DNA of 19,164 nucleotides. Source: Parcubacteria group bacterium (GTDB lineage: Bacteria > Patescibacteriota > Minisyncoccia > JACQLN01). The DNA lies in NCBI GenBank assembly GCA_016204035.1, contig JACQLN010000034.1, forward strand, positions 1 to 19,164. Reading direction: 5' to 3'. The notes beneath the pieces are model-generated. The model was not told the origin of the DNA, did not search any database, and saw only the letters and a program-made list of their open reading frames with translations. The position numbers were made by a program, and so were the translations under genes. This document shows, one piece after another, positions 7,507 through 14,049 of this stretch (positions are counted from its first letter, which is position 1; every line of letters starts with the position of its first letter).

Positions 7507-9439
7507 ATATGTTCAAAATTTCCCCTTCATCTAATGGATCATATTCCTGATATTCCACCAAGTGTGCCGGAATATCGCCTAAAAATCTAGAGGGCAGGCT
7601 GGCCTCGCTCCGGCCATAAATACTGCGGCGTCGGGTGAAAATCAAATAAACTTTTTCCTTGGCTCGGGTAAGCCCCACGTAAGCCAGACGTCTTTCCTCT
7701 TCCATTTGGGTATTATCCCAGGCGCTTTTAGCGTGGGGCAGCAGCCCCTCTTCGGCGCCGGCCACAAATACCACTGGAAACTCCAAGCCCTTGGCCGAAT
7801 GCAGGGTCATTAAATTTATGGTGCCGTTTTCTTCAGAAATTTCATCGCTGGCTCCGGCCAGGGTTATTTCCTCCAAAAAAGCGGCCAGGCCATGGGGCGG
7901 TTCCAATTGGTTGAATTTGGCGGCCACTGTTATCAACTCCATAACGTTTTCCCAGCGGGCCTCGCCCTCTTCGGTTCCGTCCAAGCAATAATTTTTATAC
8001 TGTGTTTTTTCCAAAACAGTTTTGATAAAATCAGCCAGTTTTTTTTGGCCGGATTCCCTTTTTAATTCGTCTATCATATCAAAAAAGTTTTTTATTTTGG
8101 GCTGGGTTAAATTTCCGTCCAAACCGTATAAAACTATTTTATCCCAAGCGCTTTTGCCCAGGCCGCGGGGCGGCGTGTTTATTATTCTTTTTAGGCCGAT
8201 AACATCTTTTTCGTTTTGAATAAATCTTAAATAGCATATAACATCTTTTATTTCCCGGCGCTCGTAAAATTTAACCGCGCCGACCATGCGGTAACTCCAA
8301 CCCTCTTGGAGTATGGCTTCTTCTATGGCTCGGGATTGGGCGTTGGTGCGGTAAAGGACCACAAAATCGTTAAGATCCGTGGCGGCGTTTGATTCCGAGG
8401 CCAGTATTTTTTTAATTTCTCCGGTAATGAACATGCCTTCCTCTATTTCGTCGGCGGTTTGGACGATTTTTATTTTCTCGCCGCGGTCGCGGCGAGTCCA
8501 TAATTTTTTTTCTGTTTTGTAAACGTTTTTTTGTATGACCGCGTGGGCCGCGTCAAGAATATTTTGGGTGCTGCGGTAATTTTCTTCTAAAAAAACTATT
8601 TTGGCTTCCGGATAGTCTTTTTCAAAAGTCAGAATATTCCTAAAATCAGCGCCCCGGAAAGCATAGACCGATTGCCAATCATCGCCCACGACGCACAGAT
8701 TTTTATATTTTTGCGCCAATAGTTTTAAGAGTATGTATTGGGCGCGATTGGTGTCTTGATATTCATCTACCAGAATATAGCGGAACTGGTTTTGGTATTT
8801 TTCCAAAACCTCGGGCAATTTTTTGAACAATTCCACCGTCAGCATCAACAGGTCGTCAAAATCCAGGGCGTCGGCTTCTTTTAAGTAAGTTTCGTAACGC
8901 GCGAAAACACGCGAAACCGTTTGGGCGTAAAAATCATTAGAAGAAGCGTTGTAACTTGCTGCGTTTATAAGTTCGTTTTTTTGTTTGGAAATAGCGCTTT
9001 TTATGCCTCCGGGTTTGAACTGATCAGGGTCTATAGCCAGTTCGGCCATTATTTCTTTAATAGCCGCAAAAGAATCGGCATCATCGTAAATGGTAAAGTT
9101 GGGACCGTAGCCCAGTAAACGTATTTCGCGCCGCAGGATTTTGGCGGCGAAAGAATGGAAGGTGCCCAGAAAAGTGGTGGGTAGTGAGTAGTTAGTAGTT
9201 GGTAGTTTGGGATCAAGAAGTTTATGGACGCGGTTTTTCATTTCTTCGGCGGCTTTATTGGTGAAAGTAAGAGCCAAAATATTTTCTGGTTTTATACCGT
9301 GTTCCACTAAGTAGGCGATGCGGTGAGTCAGCGCTTTGGTTTTTCCGGAACCGGCTCCGGCAATGATCAAAACTGGTCCGTCTACAGTTTGGACGGCCTC
9401 TTGTTGTTCTTTATTGAGGTCGTTAAGGATATTAGACAT
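7505..9439 (-). CDS. pcrA: UvrD/PcrA-type superfamily 1 DNA helicase
   Basis: A 644-aa ATP-dependent 3'-5' DNA helicase used in nucleotide excision repair, replication-conflict resolution and recombination control. SF1A motifs in order: Q motif NKEQQEAV (9-16), Walker A AGAGSGKT (27-34), the TNKAAEEM motif Ia (60-67), GTFHS (92-96), DEYQDTN motif II, GDDWQSVYAFRGA motif III, EENYRST motif IV, the GLEFPVVFVAG motif V and RRLAYVGLTRAKEKVY motif VI. The usual GDDDQS is GDDWQS here. It is shorter than typical PcrA (~720 aa), lacking most of the C-terminal tail that binds partners. Residues 77-87 come from a TAGT-rich tandem repeat in the DNA. The ATG at 9439 follows a -10 box by 6 nt, indicating leaderless translation. 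UvrD and Rep are close relatives; PcrA/UvrD is the best general name. Confidence 0.93.
   Translation of the reverse strand: MSNILNDLNKEQQEAVQTVDGPVLIIAGAGSGKTKALTHRIAYLVEHGIKPENILALTFTNKAAEEMKNRVHKLLDPKLPTTNYSLPTTFLGTFHSFAAKILRREIRLLGYGPNFTIYDDADSFAAIKEIMAELAIDPDQFKPGGIKSAISKQKNELINAASYNASSNDFYAQTVSRVFARYETYLKEADALDFDDLLMLTVELFKKLPEVLEKYQNQFRYILVDEYQDTNRAQYILLKLLAQKYKNLCVVGDDWQSVYAFRGADFRNILTFEKDYPEAKIVFLEENYRSTQNILDAAHAVIQKNVYKTEKKLWTRRDRGEKIKIVQTADEIEEGMFITGEIKKILASESNAATDLNDFVVLYRTNAQSRAIEEAILQEGWSYRMVGAVKFYERREIKDVICYLRFIQNEKDVIGLKRIINTPPRGLGKSAWDKIVLYGLDGNLTQPKIKNFFDMIDELKRESGQKKLADFIKTVLEKTQYKNYCLDGTEEGEARWENVMELITVAAKFNQLEPPHGLAAFLEEITLAGASDEISEENGTINLMTLHSAKGLEFPVVFVAGAEEGLLPHAKSAWDNTQMEEERRLAYVGLTRAKEKVYLIFTRRRSIYGRSEASLPSRFLGDIPAHLVEYQEYDPLDEGEILNI
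9181..9210. repeat. Tandem low-complexity insertion in the pcrA frame
   Basis: A run of GTAGT/TTAGT units encodes PKLPTTNYSLP (residues 77-87 of the helicase), between motif Ia and GTFHS. This loop is usually shorter. The reading frame is kept. Confidence 0.5.
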
Positions 9440-9445
9440 GGGGAT

Positions 9446-9454
9446 ATTATAGCA
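9446..9454 (-). promoter_or_regulatory. pcrA extended -10 promoter (leaderless start)
   Basis: Minus-strand TGCTATAAT matches TGnTATAAT. The -10 ends 6 nt before the ATG at 9439, so the A of the start codon would be the +1 or within a base or two of it. There is no Shine-Dalgarno site to compete with this reading. Confidence 0.65.
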
Positions 9455-9463
9455 AATAATTAA

Positions 9464-9579
9464 TTTTCAATTTTTAAGTTTCAATTTTCAATCAATTATC
9501 AATTAAACAATTTTCAAACCCTTTTAATAGTTGAATTATTGAAAATTCATTGATCATTGTAAATTGATTATTGATAATT
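9464..9579. repeat. AT-rich dispersed element, copy B (upstream of pcrA)
   Basis: A 116-nt stretch homologous to 7389-7506 and in the same orientation, again with an inverted second half (CAATTTTCAA variants, then ATTGAAAATT, ATTGTAAATT and TTGATAATT). With copy A it brackets pcrA as a direct repeat pair. Confidence 0.65.
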
Positions 9580-9864
9580 TTGACCACGAAATTGGTCTAT
9601 GTCGTAACTATACGGTTGTGGACTACTTAATTGACCTTAACCCCAAAATCAGCTAGGATTTTACTACAGCCCTGTGTTCCAGGGTTTTGCGCGTCTAAAC
9701 GGCATATCTGGTAATTTGACGCCGAAACCGGATGTTTCTTAAGGTCGACCAATGGCCTTAAACGGATGTTCGGGTTAGGCCAGTAAGAGATTAGTATTAA
9801 ATATAAATTTACAGTTCTCTTTGAAAAATTTCTTGCCTACTTAAAAGGTAAGCAGTTTTTATTT
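9580..9864 (+). other. Intergenic leader of the M23 peptidase gene
   Basis: No open frame of note. It contains a plausible promoter (9631-9659), then a ~200-nt leader. In the leader, CCCTG-TGTTC-CAGGG is followed by TTTT (near 9670-9687), a weak attenuator-like hairpin. TTAAGG...CCTTAA (near 9739-9761) forms a second stem flanked by near-repeats CCGGATGTTTC and ACGGATGTTCG. I do not recognise a known riboswitch. The leader is long for this genome, where other genes look leaderless. Confidence 0.4.
9631..9659 (+). promoter_or_regulatory. Candidate promoter of the M23 peptidase gene
   Basis: TTGACC (9631-9636), a 17-bp spacer and TAGGAT (9654-9659): five of six and four of six matches to consensus. 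It lies about 200 nt upstream of the chosen start, and is the best sigma70-like site in this spacer. Confidence 0.5.
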
Positions 9865-10992
9865 TTGAATTCTTCTGTTTCCACTAAGTTATTTTTTGGT
9901 TTGGCTGTTTTTATTTTCTTATTTATATCTGGAATGTGGTTGGTTAACCTTGGAAATTCGGTAAGTTTAGATTCGGATAACAAAGAAATAGTGGAGGAAT
10001 TTAACGCCAGCGAGAGTAGTTTTTTTTCCAAGATATTACCCCAGGAATCTCCGGTGGCTTCGGCGCTTGTTTTTGCCGGGAGTTTAGAAGAGCGTTTGTA
10101 TGGTGTTTTTCGTGGAACAGCGTCTAATAGTATCGGCGCGGTTTTGGGCGGCCCCGTTGAAGATGGCGACTCTAATCGTCTAGAAACCGTGGGTGGTAAT
10201 TCGGTGGTGGCGAATCTGCCGGTTTTAACCATTATCCCAGCCAGCGGTTTTGTGACTTTTGAAGAAGGCGATGTTTTGACTTACGAAATTGAGGAGGGCG
10301 ACAGTTTGGAATCTATTGCCGGCGATTTTGGAATTTCGGTGAGCACTTTAATCAGCGTAAATAATATGCCGGTCAATACCAAATTAAAACCGGGCGATAA
10401 ATTGGCTATTTTGCCGGTGGATGGCGTAAAACATACGGTTAAATCCGGAGAAACCATTCAAAATCTGGCCTTAAAATATAAAGCCGACGCCGATCGCATT
10501 ATTGCTTTTAACGATTTGCCGGATAATGCCATAATCCGCCCCGGGGATGTTTTGATAATACCGGGCGGAGAGCATGTGCCTTTAAGCCCTAAAGTGGCGC
10601 CGGTAAAAACACCTTCTCCTCAAACCTTGCCTAATTTAGTTGGCTATTACGGTTTGCCGTCGGGCGGGCGGATAACTTTCGGTCTGCATAAATACAACGC
10701 TGTTGATATTGGCGGCAAAGACTGGTGCAATACTCCCATCTATGCCGCGGCGGCCGGCACGATTATTACCGCCGACGCCCAGGGCTGGAACGGCGGTTAT
10801 GGAAAATATATTAAAATAGCGCACGAAAACGGCACGATAACTTTATATGCCCACGCTTCCCAACTTTTAACTAGCATCGGCCAGTTTGTGGCTAAAGGCC
10901 AAACCATCGCTTTAATGGGTTCCACCGGCCGTTCCACCGGTTGCCATGTGCACTTTGAAGTCCGCGGCGCCAGAAATCCTCTAGCGCGCTAG
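9865..10992 (+). CDS. LysM-M23 peptidoglycan endopeptidase, membrane-anchored
   Basis: A 375-aa cell-wall hydrolase, the only plus-strand gene here. Residues 8-28 form a signal anchor; two LysM peptidoglycan-binding modules follow (about 138-184 and 190-234, each ending in a PGDxL-I/LP motif); then a linker and an M23/LytM zinc peptidase domain (about 265-370). Zinc/catalytic residues visible: His330 in LYAH, His361 and His363 in CHVHFEVRG, Asp281 in NAVDIGG. Oddly, the position four before Asp281, where M23 enzymes have a zinc His (HxxxD), is Tyr277; His275 sits two residues earlier. The protein would cut peptide cross-bridges during growth or division. The start is a TTG at 9865 with an AAAAGG 16 nt upstream; no in-frame ATG lies near. 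It converges with comM across 41 nt, with no clear terminator; a perfect palindrome CTAGCGCGCTAG overlaps its stop codon. Confidence 0.87.
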   Translation: MNSSVSTKLFFGLAVFIFLFISGMWLVNLGNSVSLDSDNKEIVEEFNASESSFFSKILPQESPVASALVFAGSLEERLYGVFRGTASNSIGAVLGGPVEDGDSNRLETVGGNSVVANLPVLTIIPASGFVTFEEGDVLTYEIEEGDSLESIAGDFGISVSTLISVNNMPVNTKLKPGDKLAILPVDGVKHTVKSGETIQNLALKYKADADRIIAFNDLPDNAIIRPGDVLIIPGGEHVPLSPKVAPVKTPSPQTLPNLVGYYGLPSGGRITFGLHKYNAVDIGGKDWCNTPIYAAAAGTIITADAQGWNGGYGKYIKIAHENGTITLYAHASQLLTSIGQFVAKGQTIALMGSTGRSTGCHVHFEVRGARNPLAR

Positions 10993-11033
10993 TGCAGTAT
11001 AAAGGGAATAAGTTCCGGCTACCGTCTAGCTGT

Positions 11034-12566
11034 CTAATTCCTAATATCCTGATTTTGCGCCCGGTATTGCAGGGCCTCGTTGATATGGTTGGGTTCAATA
11101 TTTTCCAAACCGGCCAGATCGGCAATGGTGCGGGCTAACTTTATAACGCGATGGTAAGCGCGGGCCGAAAGGTTGTATGTTTGAACGGCGTTTTTTAATG
11201 TTTCTTGGCAATGTTCGTCTAGTCGGCAGAAAATTTTAATATCCTTTAGTTTCATTTCACTGTTAATGGAGAATCCGAAATTTTTGAATCTACTTTTTTG
11301 GATTTGGCGGGCCTGTTCCACCCGGCTCCTTATTTTAGAAGAGTCCTCGGACGGCGTTTCGGAGGCCAATTTTTCATATATTATTCTGGGCACTTCCACG
11401 TGCAAATCTATCCTGTCTAAAAGGGGGCCCGAAAGTTTGCGTTTATACTTTTGAACCTGAAACGGCGTGCACACGCAGTCTTTTTGCGGGTCGTTCAAAA
11501 AGCCGCAGGGGCAGGGATTCATGGTGGCGGTGAGTATGAATTTGGCCGGAAAAGTTAAACTGCCTTTAACCCGCGAAACCGTGACCACGCCGTCTTCCAA
11601 GGGTTGGCGCAAACTTTCCAAAACATTCCGGTCAAATTCTGGAAATTCATCCAGAAACAAAACGCCCCGATGGGACAAGGTGATCTCGCCTGGTTTGGGA
11701 ATACTGCCGCCGCCCACCAGAGCCGCGGCCGAAGAAGTGTGATGGGGCGATCTGAACGGTCGGGTCCTTATGAGCGGTTCGTGATGTTGAATAAGCCCGG
11801 CCACCGAAAATATTTTAGTGGTTTCCAGAATTTCTTCTTTATCCATGGCCGGCAATATGGAAACCATAGCCCGGGCCAGCAATGTTTTGCCCGAACCGGG
11901 CGGCCCCGACATTAAGATATTATGCCCTCCGGCCGCGGCGATTTCCAACGCCCTTTTAGCGAATTCCTGGCCTTTAATATGGGCGAAATCATGTTCGGTG
12001 TCGGGTTGGTGGGGCGGCAGGACCGAAGGCGCCGCCGGACTCACGGTTTTTACTTTAGCCAAATGTTGGCAAATTTCTTTTAAGCTGCCTACGGGAAAAA
12101 TATTTATACCTTCAACCAAAGCCGCTTCGGCCGTATTGTCTTTGGGAATAAAAATCTCTTTTAAGCCGTAAATTTTAGCCATTAAGGTTATAGGCATAAC
12201 GCCAAAAATGGGGCGAATGGATCCGTCTAAAGCCAATTCGCCTATAAAAAGCTTGCCTTCAGGGTCAAAATTTATTTGGCGCGAGGCCATCAGATAAGCC
12301 AAAGCAATAGGCAGGTCGTATTTGGGTCCTTCTTTTTTTAGATCGGCTGGGGCCAAATTTACAATAACCCGTCGATTGGATTGGTTGGGCGGCACCAGTT
12401 TGGAATTTCTTATGGCCGAAGAAACGCGGTCCTTGGCTTCTTCTATGGCTTTGTCGGGCAGGCCGACGATATTAAAAACATGGAGGCCTCTTCCCAGATC
12501 AACCTCCACTTCTATAGGTTGAGCGTCCAAACCCACTAAAGCAGCCGAATATATTTTACTGGGCAA
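11034..12566 (-). CDS. comM: ComM / YifB-type AAA+ ATPase (Mg-chelatase-like)
   Basis: A 510-aa protein in the family of ComM, a hexameric helicase that promotes branch migration during natural transformation and recombination. An N-terminal Lon-like (ChlI) domain occupies residues 1-170; an AAA+ domain has Walker A GPPGSGKT (221-228) and Walker B LFLDEFPEF (303-311); the family's NPCPCG plus DCVC Cys cluster (Cys352, 354, 364, 366) and GPLLDRIDLHVEVPR follow, with a C-terminal winged-helix region. The start is taken as TTG at 12566, because the family begins with a short leader before KIYSAALVGLDA. An upstream TTG at 12620 would add 18 residues encoded by AT-rich repeat DNA that are unlike the family. 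No Shine-Dalgarno site supports either. Confidence 0.9.
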   Translation of the reverse strand: MPSKIYSAALVGLDAQPIEVEVDLGRGLHVFNIVGLPDKAIEEAKDRVSSAIRNSKLVPPNQSNRRVIVNLAPADLKKEGPKYDLPIALAYLMASRQINFDPEGKLFIGELALDGSIRPIFGVMPITLMAKIYGLKEIFIPKDNTAEAALVEGINIFPVGSLKEICQHLAKVKTVSPAAPSVLPPHQPDTEHDFAHIKGQEFAKRALEIAAAGGHNILMSGPPGSGKTLLARAMVSILPAMDKEEILETTKIFSVAGLIQHHEPLIRTRPFRSPHHTSSAAALVGGGSIPKPGEITLSHRGVLFLDEFPEFDRNVLESLRQPLEDGVVTVSRVKGSLTFPAKFILTATMNPCPCGFLNDPQKDCVCTPFQVQKYKRKLSGPLLDRIDLHVEVPRIIYEKLASETPSEDSSKIRSRVEQARQIQKSRFKNFGFSINSEMKLKDIKIFCRLDEHCQETLKNAVQTYNLSARAYHRVIKLARTIADLAGLENIEPNHINEALQYRAQNQDIRN

Positions 12567-12604
12567 ATTTGTAAACTCGAAATCAAAATATCGAAATTCC
12601 AAAC

Positions 12605-12646
12605 AATATCTAATATTCAAAAATTTAATTTTAAAAATTAGATATT
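12605..12646. repeat. AT-rich inverted repeat upstream of comM
   Basis: AATATCTAAT (12605-12614) and ATTAGATATT (12637-12646) are perfect 10-bp arms around 22 nt of A/T. Just right of it (12653-12679) are tandem TTCGTATTTCG units. Both lie between the dksA/traR-like stop and the comM start, and look like the degenerate spacer repeats elsewhere in the window. There is no T-run pattern convincing enough to call a terminator. Confidence 0.55.
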
Positions 12647-12683
12647 AAAATTTGTTTCGTATTTCGTGCTTCGTATTTCGGAT

Positions 12684-13034
12684 TTAGTTATGGTTGGTGC
12701 AATTTCTCGCCGCTGGCTCGGCTTTGAGTCGCTCAATAGCTATAGCTTGGCCGCATTTTTCGCAGATGCCATAGCTGTTTTTAGCTATTTTTGCCAAAGC
12801 GGCGTCAACTTCCTGGAGTTGGAGTTCCAGTTCGTGTTCCAAAGGCAGGCGTGTGGCGTATTCGGTTACCTCTTGAGCATTTTCATCCCAGCCGCTGCCT
12901 AAATTTTGATAATCCGCGTCCCAATCACCTTTTACTTTTTTGTCGGGATGGGCCACCGAACCCAACTCTTCGGTTAGAGTTTTCTTTTCTTTTTCCAAAG
13001 CCGATTTTAGTTCGTTTAAGGTTTCTTGATTCAT
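12684..13034 (-). CDS. TraR/DksA-type zinc-finger protein
   Basis: A 116-aa protein: an N-terminal helical hairpin (1-80) with acidic residues in WDENAQEVTEY, then YGICEKCGQAIAIERLKAEP and a final NCTNH. DksA and TraR bind the RNA polymerase secondary channel and tune promoter choice, often with ppGpp. The finger uses Cys91, Cys94, Cys112 and, in place of the fourth Cys, His115 (CTNH), a C3H variant. DksA itself is ~150 aa, so this short form is closer to TraR/YocK-like members common in CPR. It has its own -10 box at 13052 and is separated from the ubiquitin-like operon by a terminator, so it is not part of that operon. Confidence 0.85.
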   Translation of the reverse strand: MNQETLNELKSALEKEKKTLTEELGSVAHPDKKVKGDWDADYQNLGSGWDENAQEVTEYATRLPLEHELELQLQEVDAALAKIAKNSYGICEKCGQAIAIERLKAEPAARNCTNHN

Positions 13035-13051
13035 ATTTTTATCTTAACCAT

Positions 13052-13057
13052 ATTATA
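13052..13057 (-). promoter_or_regulatory. -10 box of the dksA/traR-like gene
   Basis: A perfect TATAAT on the minus strand, 17 nt before the ATG at 13034; the implied 5' leader is about 10 nt. No convincing -35 is seen (the expected site is T-rich because the preceding operon's terminator lies there). Confidence 0.5.
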
Positions 13058-13070
13058 CCCGTCTTTTTGC

Positions 13071-13106
13071 CAAATAAAAAGCCGCCCCGATTCAAGATCG
13101 GGGCGG
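13071..13106 (-). terminator. Intrinsic terminator of the ubiquitin-like operon
   Basis: Arms CCGCCCCGAT and ATCGGGGCGG (13082-13091 and 13097-13106) form a 10-bp GC-rich stem with a 5-nt loop. On the minus strand it is followed by a G-C step and TTTTTATTTG. It lies 28 nt after the stop of the ubiquitin-like gene; no T-run exists on the plus side, so it acts in one direction. Confidence 0.9.
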
Positions 13107-13134
13107 GTTAAGGTACATTTGCGCCGTGGGCGTT

Positions 13135-13344
13135 TCAGCCCTTGCGGCCGGATTCCCTCACGAACTCCACCTGCTCGCCGTCTTGGACGACGTAGTCATC
13201 GGCGACGGCGCGGCCGGTCACGAGCACTCGCGCGTCGGCGGGGATGTTGAGGGACTGCTGAAGGTACTCTCGGGTGTCGGCTACCGTCCTGCCGGCGAAT
13301 TCCACCTGCTGGGCGTTGGCTCCACAAACGACTCGGATGGACAT
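13135..13344 (-). CDS. Ubiquitin-like modifier (beta-grasp, PRTRC-C/ThiS-like)
   Basis: A 69-aa protein. The ATG at 13344 is chosen because AAGGAGG lies 6 nt upstream; a longer TTG start would swallow that site. The pattern (two N-terminal strands, a helix VADTREYLQQSLNI, then RVLVTGRAVADDYVVQDGEQ and VEFVRESGRKG) matches small beta-grasp ubiquitin-like/ThiS folds with the 'GdxvefvrxxGxKG' type of end. The C-terminus is a free Lys-Gly, so no trimming is needed before adenylation. It is the last gene of the operon after E1-like and JAB genes, the usual arrangement of bacterial ubiquitin-like conjugation cassettes. A sulfur carrier (ThiS/MoaD) is the alternative, but no thiamine, molybdopterin or Cys-biosynthesis gene is nearby and the Gly-Gly end is absent. 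Its GC is about 67% by hand count, far above its neighbours. Confidence 0.8.
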   Translation of the reverse strand: MSIRVVCGANAQQVEFAGRTVADTREYLQQSLNIPADARVLVTGRAVADDYVVQDGEQVEFVRESGRKG

Positions 13345-13371
13345 GGCAACCTCCTTCAAGGTTGTGGGGGT

Positions 13372-14049
13372 TTACTGCGAGACACTCTCACGTCTCACCT
13401 GTCGGGTATTGTTGGTGAGAATGTCCACATATACTTCGTCGTAATCCAGCTTTCCCTCCAAGAAAGCATAGAAAGCGTTTAACATAACTGTGGCTACAGC
13501 ATTGTTGGTAAAAAGCAACTGGGGCTCACTTTCGGCCAAACGATCGCAACCCATCTCGCCCGGGTTTTTGTCCGCGGGAGAGAGTATTTCCGGGTGGAAT
13601 TCACTGGTTAAAGGCAGGGTTCGGTTCTGGCCGTTTTGGCGCCAAAATACCTGAACATTGCCGTCCGTGAACTCGTTGCCTCCAGATATAAGTATCACAT
13701 CCTTCAGTTCTTGGCAACGGTCGGAGACCAGTTTCCTGGTGGCGTGATTATCTACGCACAGAAACACCGCATCGCCTTCTCTTATCAGAGTAATGGCATT
13801 TTGCGGCGTCAGGAATTCCGGCACGGCTTCAAACCACAGCTCCAGCCGTTGTTTTTGTAAAACTTCGGCCAAGGATTCGGCTTTATTTCCAAGAATGTCG
13901 GTTATCTGGCGGTCGCGGTTTTTTGGTTCAAACCTATCCCCGTCCACTAAAACAATCTCAATACCTGGAAACCGGAAAGCCAGAAACTGTGGCAGGGTTT
14001 TTAGCACGGCGCAACCGATTCCGCCCAGGCCTACAATTTTGACTCTCAT
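13372..14049 (-). CDS. E1-like ThiF-family adenylyltransferase (PRTRC ThiF-like)
   Basis: A 225-aa Rossmann-type enzyme that should adenylate the C-terminal Gly of the ubiquitin-like protein. Visible: nucleotide motif GLGGIG (7-12), the strand LVDGDRFEPKNRDRQ (34-48) with the conserved Asp and the N-R-x-R-Q residues that contact ATP, and FLCVDNHATRKLV (96-108), the usual magnesium-binding Asp region. The later stretch GCDRLAESEPQLLFTNNAVA carries Cys168, a candidate for the E1 thioester Cys. The CxxC zinc pairs of MoeB/ThiF are absent, as in the PRTRC ThiF group. Its ATG overlaps the JAB stop as ATGA, with AAGGAGGA upstream: translational coupling. 27 nt separate it from the modifier gene. 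Confidence 0.87.
   Translation of the reverse strand: MRVKIVGLGGIGCAVLKTLPQFLAFRFPGIEIVLVDGDRFEPKNRDRQITDILGNKAESLAEVLQKQRLELWFEAVPEFLTPQNAITLIREGDAVFLCVDNHATRKLVSDRCQELKDVILISGGNEFTDGNVQVFWRQNGQNRTLPLTSEFHPEILSPADKNPGEMGCDRLAESEPQLLFTNNAVATVMLNAFYAFLEGKLDYDEVYVDILTNNTRQVRRESVSQ

Noticed and set aside
7389..9579. CRISPR array or tRNA-like structure in the AT-rich spacers
   Set aside because: The repeats are degenerate and lack regular spacers; no tRNA T-arm GGTTCGA-type sequence or cloverleaf is found on either strand.
13135..14049. ThiS/ThiF or MoaD/MoeB sulfur-carrier pair
   Set aside because: No thiamine or molybdopterin genes are nearby, the carrier lacks Gly-Gly, the E1 lacks CxxC zinc pairs, and a JAB enzyme and E2-like protein share the operon.
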